DNA of 54,124 nt from a virus. Shown in pieces: positions 54,120-54,124 of the stretch. The stretch spans positions 1 to 54,124 of IMG/VR virus record IMGVR_UViG_3300037421_000099; one strand, written 5' to 3'. Every line of letters begins with the position of its first letter. Position 1 is the first letter of the stretch. A program made the position numbers and the translations under genes. The notes beneath the pieces are model-generated. The model was not told the DNA's origin, ran no database searches, and saw only the letters and a program-made list of their open reading frames with translations.

Positions 54120-54124
54120 GAGGG

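Overview
This window looks like part of a large, GC-rich, temperate bacteriophage or phage-like element. The evidence is compact operons with ATGA/GTGA stop-start overlaps, a tyrosine integrase, a phage replication and recombination set, a lysis and virion-type module, three homing-endonuclease genes, and dozens of small zinc-binding proteins of the phage type. Cys-rich lipoproteins with Ala/Asp/Pro-rich linkers suggest a myxobacterium-like host, but that is inference. No terminase, portal, major capsid, tape-measure or tail-tube gene was recognised, so the packaging and head genes probably lie outside the window, or the virion is of an unusual kind.

Layout. (1) 1-5007, minus: a DNA-metabolism operon with a 92-aa protein, a DnaQ-like exonuclease, an HTH protein, a ParB-like protein, a GIY-YIG homing endonuclease, a PD-(D/E)XK nuclease whose halves are in swapped order, and a P-loop ATPase cut by the edge. 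(2) 5040-15091, plus: an early operon starting with a ribbon-helix-helix protein and a zinc-knuckle protein, then an SF2 helicase, a glycan set (GH130-like propeller, methyltransferase, methyltransferase-glycosyltransferase fusion), a Cys-rich lipoprotein, a VRR-NUC nuclease and a membrane protein. (3) 15081-19925, minus: small genes, two HNH endonucleases in tandem and an 879-aa TOPRIM primase-helicase. (4) 19932-20350, plus: a promoter, a structured gene-free region with a pseudoknot-type arrangement, and a T-tract, read here as a candidate non-coding RNA.

(5) 20349-30920, mostly minus: virion and lysis genes, including fibre-like proteins, an apiosidase-like glycosidase, lysis enzymes, a holin-like protein and a 1068-aa protein with 16 tandem repeats, a membrane segment and a DUF6788-like tail. 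(6) 30917-38295, minus: a hydroxylase-like protein, two paralogous glycosyltransferases, a methyltransferase and many small conserved phage proteins. (7) 38383-43986, minus: a plasmid-like island (UvrD-type helicase, DUF3560-methyltransferase and others) in which most transcription units are followed by a hairpin and five genes share an ACACACCC-type leader just before ATG. A 17-bp inverted repeat pair flanks a short segment inside it. (8) 44336-45439, plus: the integrase. (9) 45405-54119, minus: a GT25 glycosyltransferase, zinc proteins, a GroES-like protein, an HExxE protein, and more virion-type proteins that end in a transmembrane helix and a basic tail.

How it fits together: the early operons supply replication, recombination and regulation. 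The glycan enzymes probably decorate the virion or the host surface. The glycosidase, fibre proteins and muralytic enzymes act at entry and exit. The many glycine-zipper and tail-anchored proteins suggest heavy membrane involvement of the particle or of the lysis machinery.
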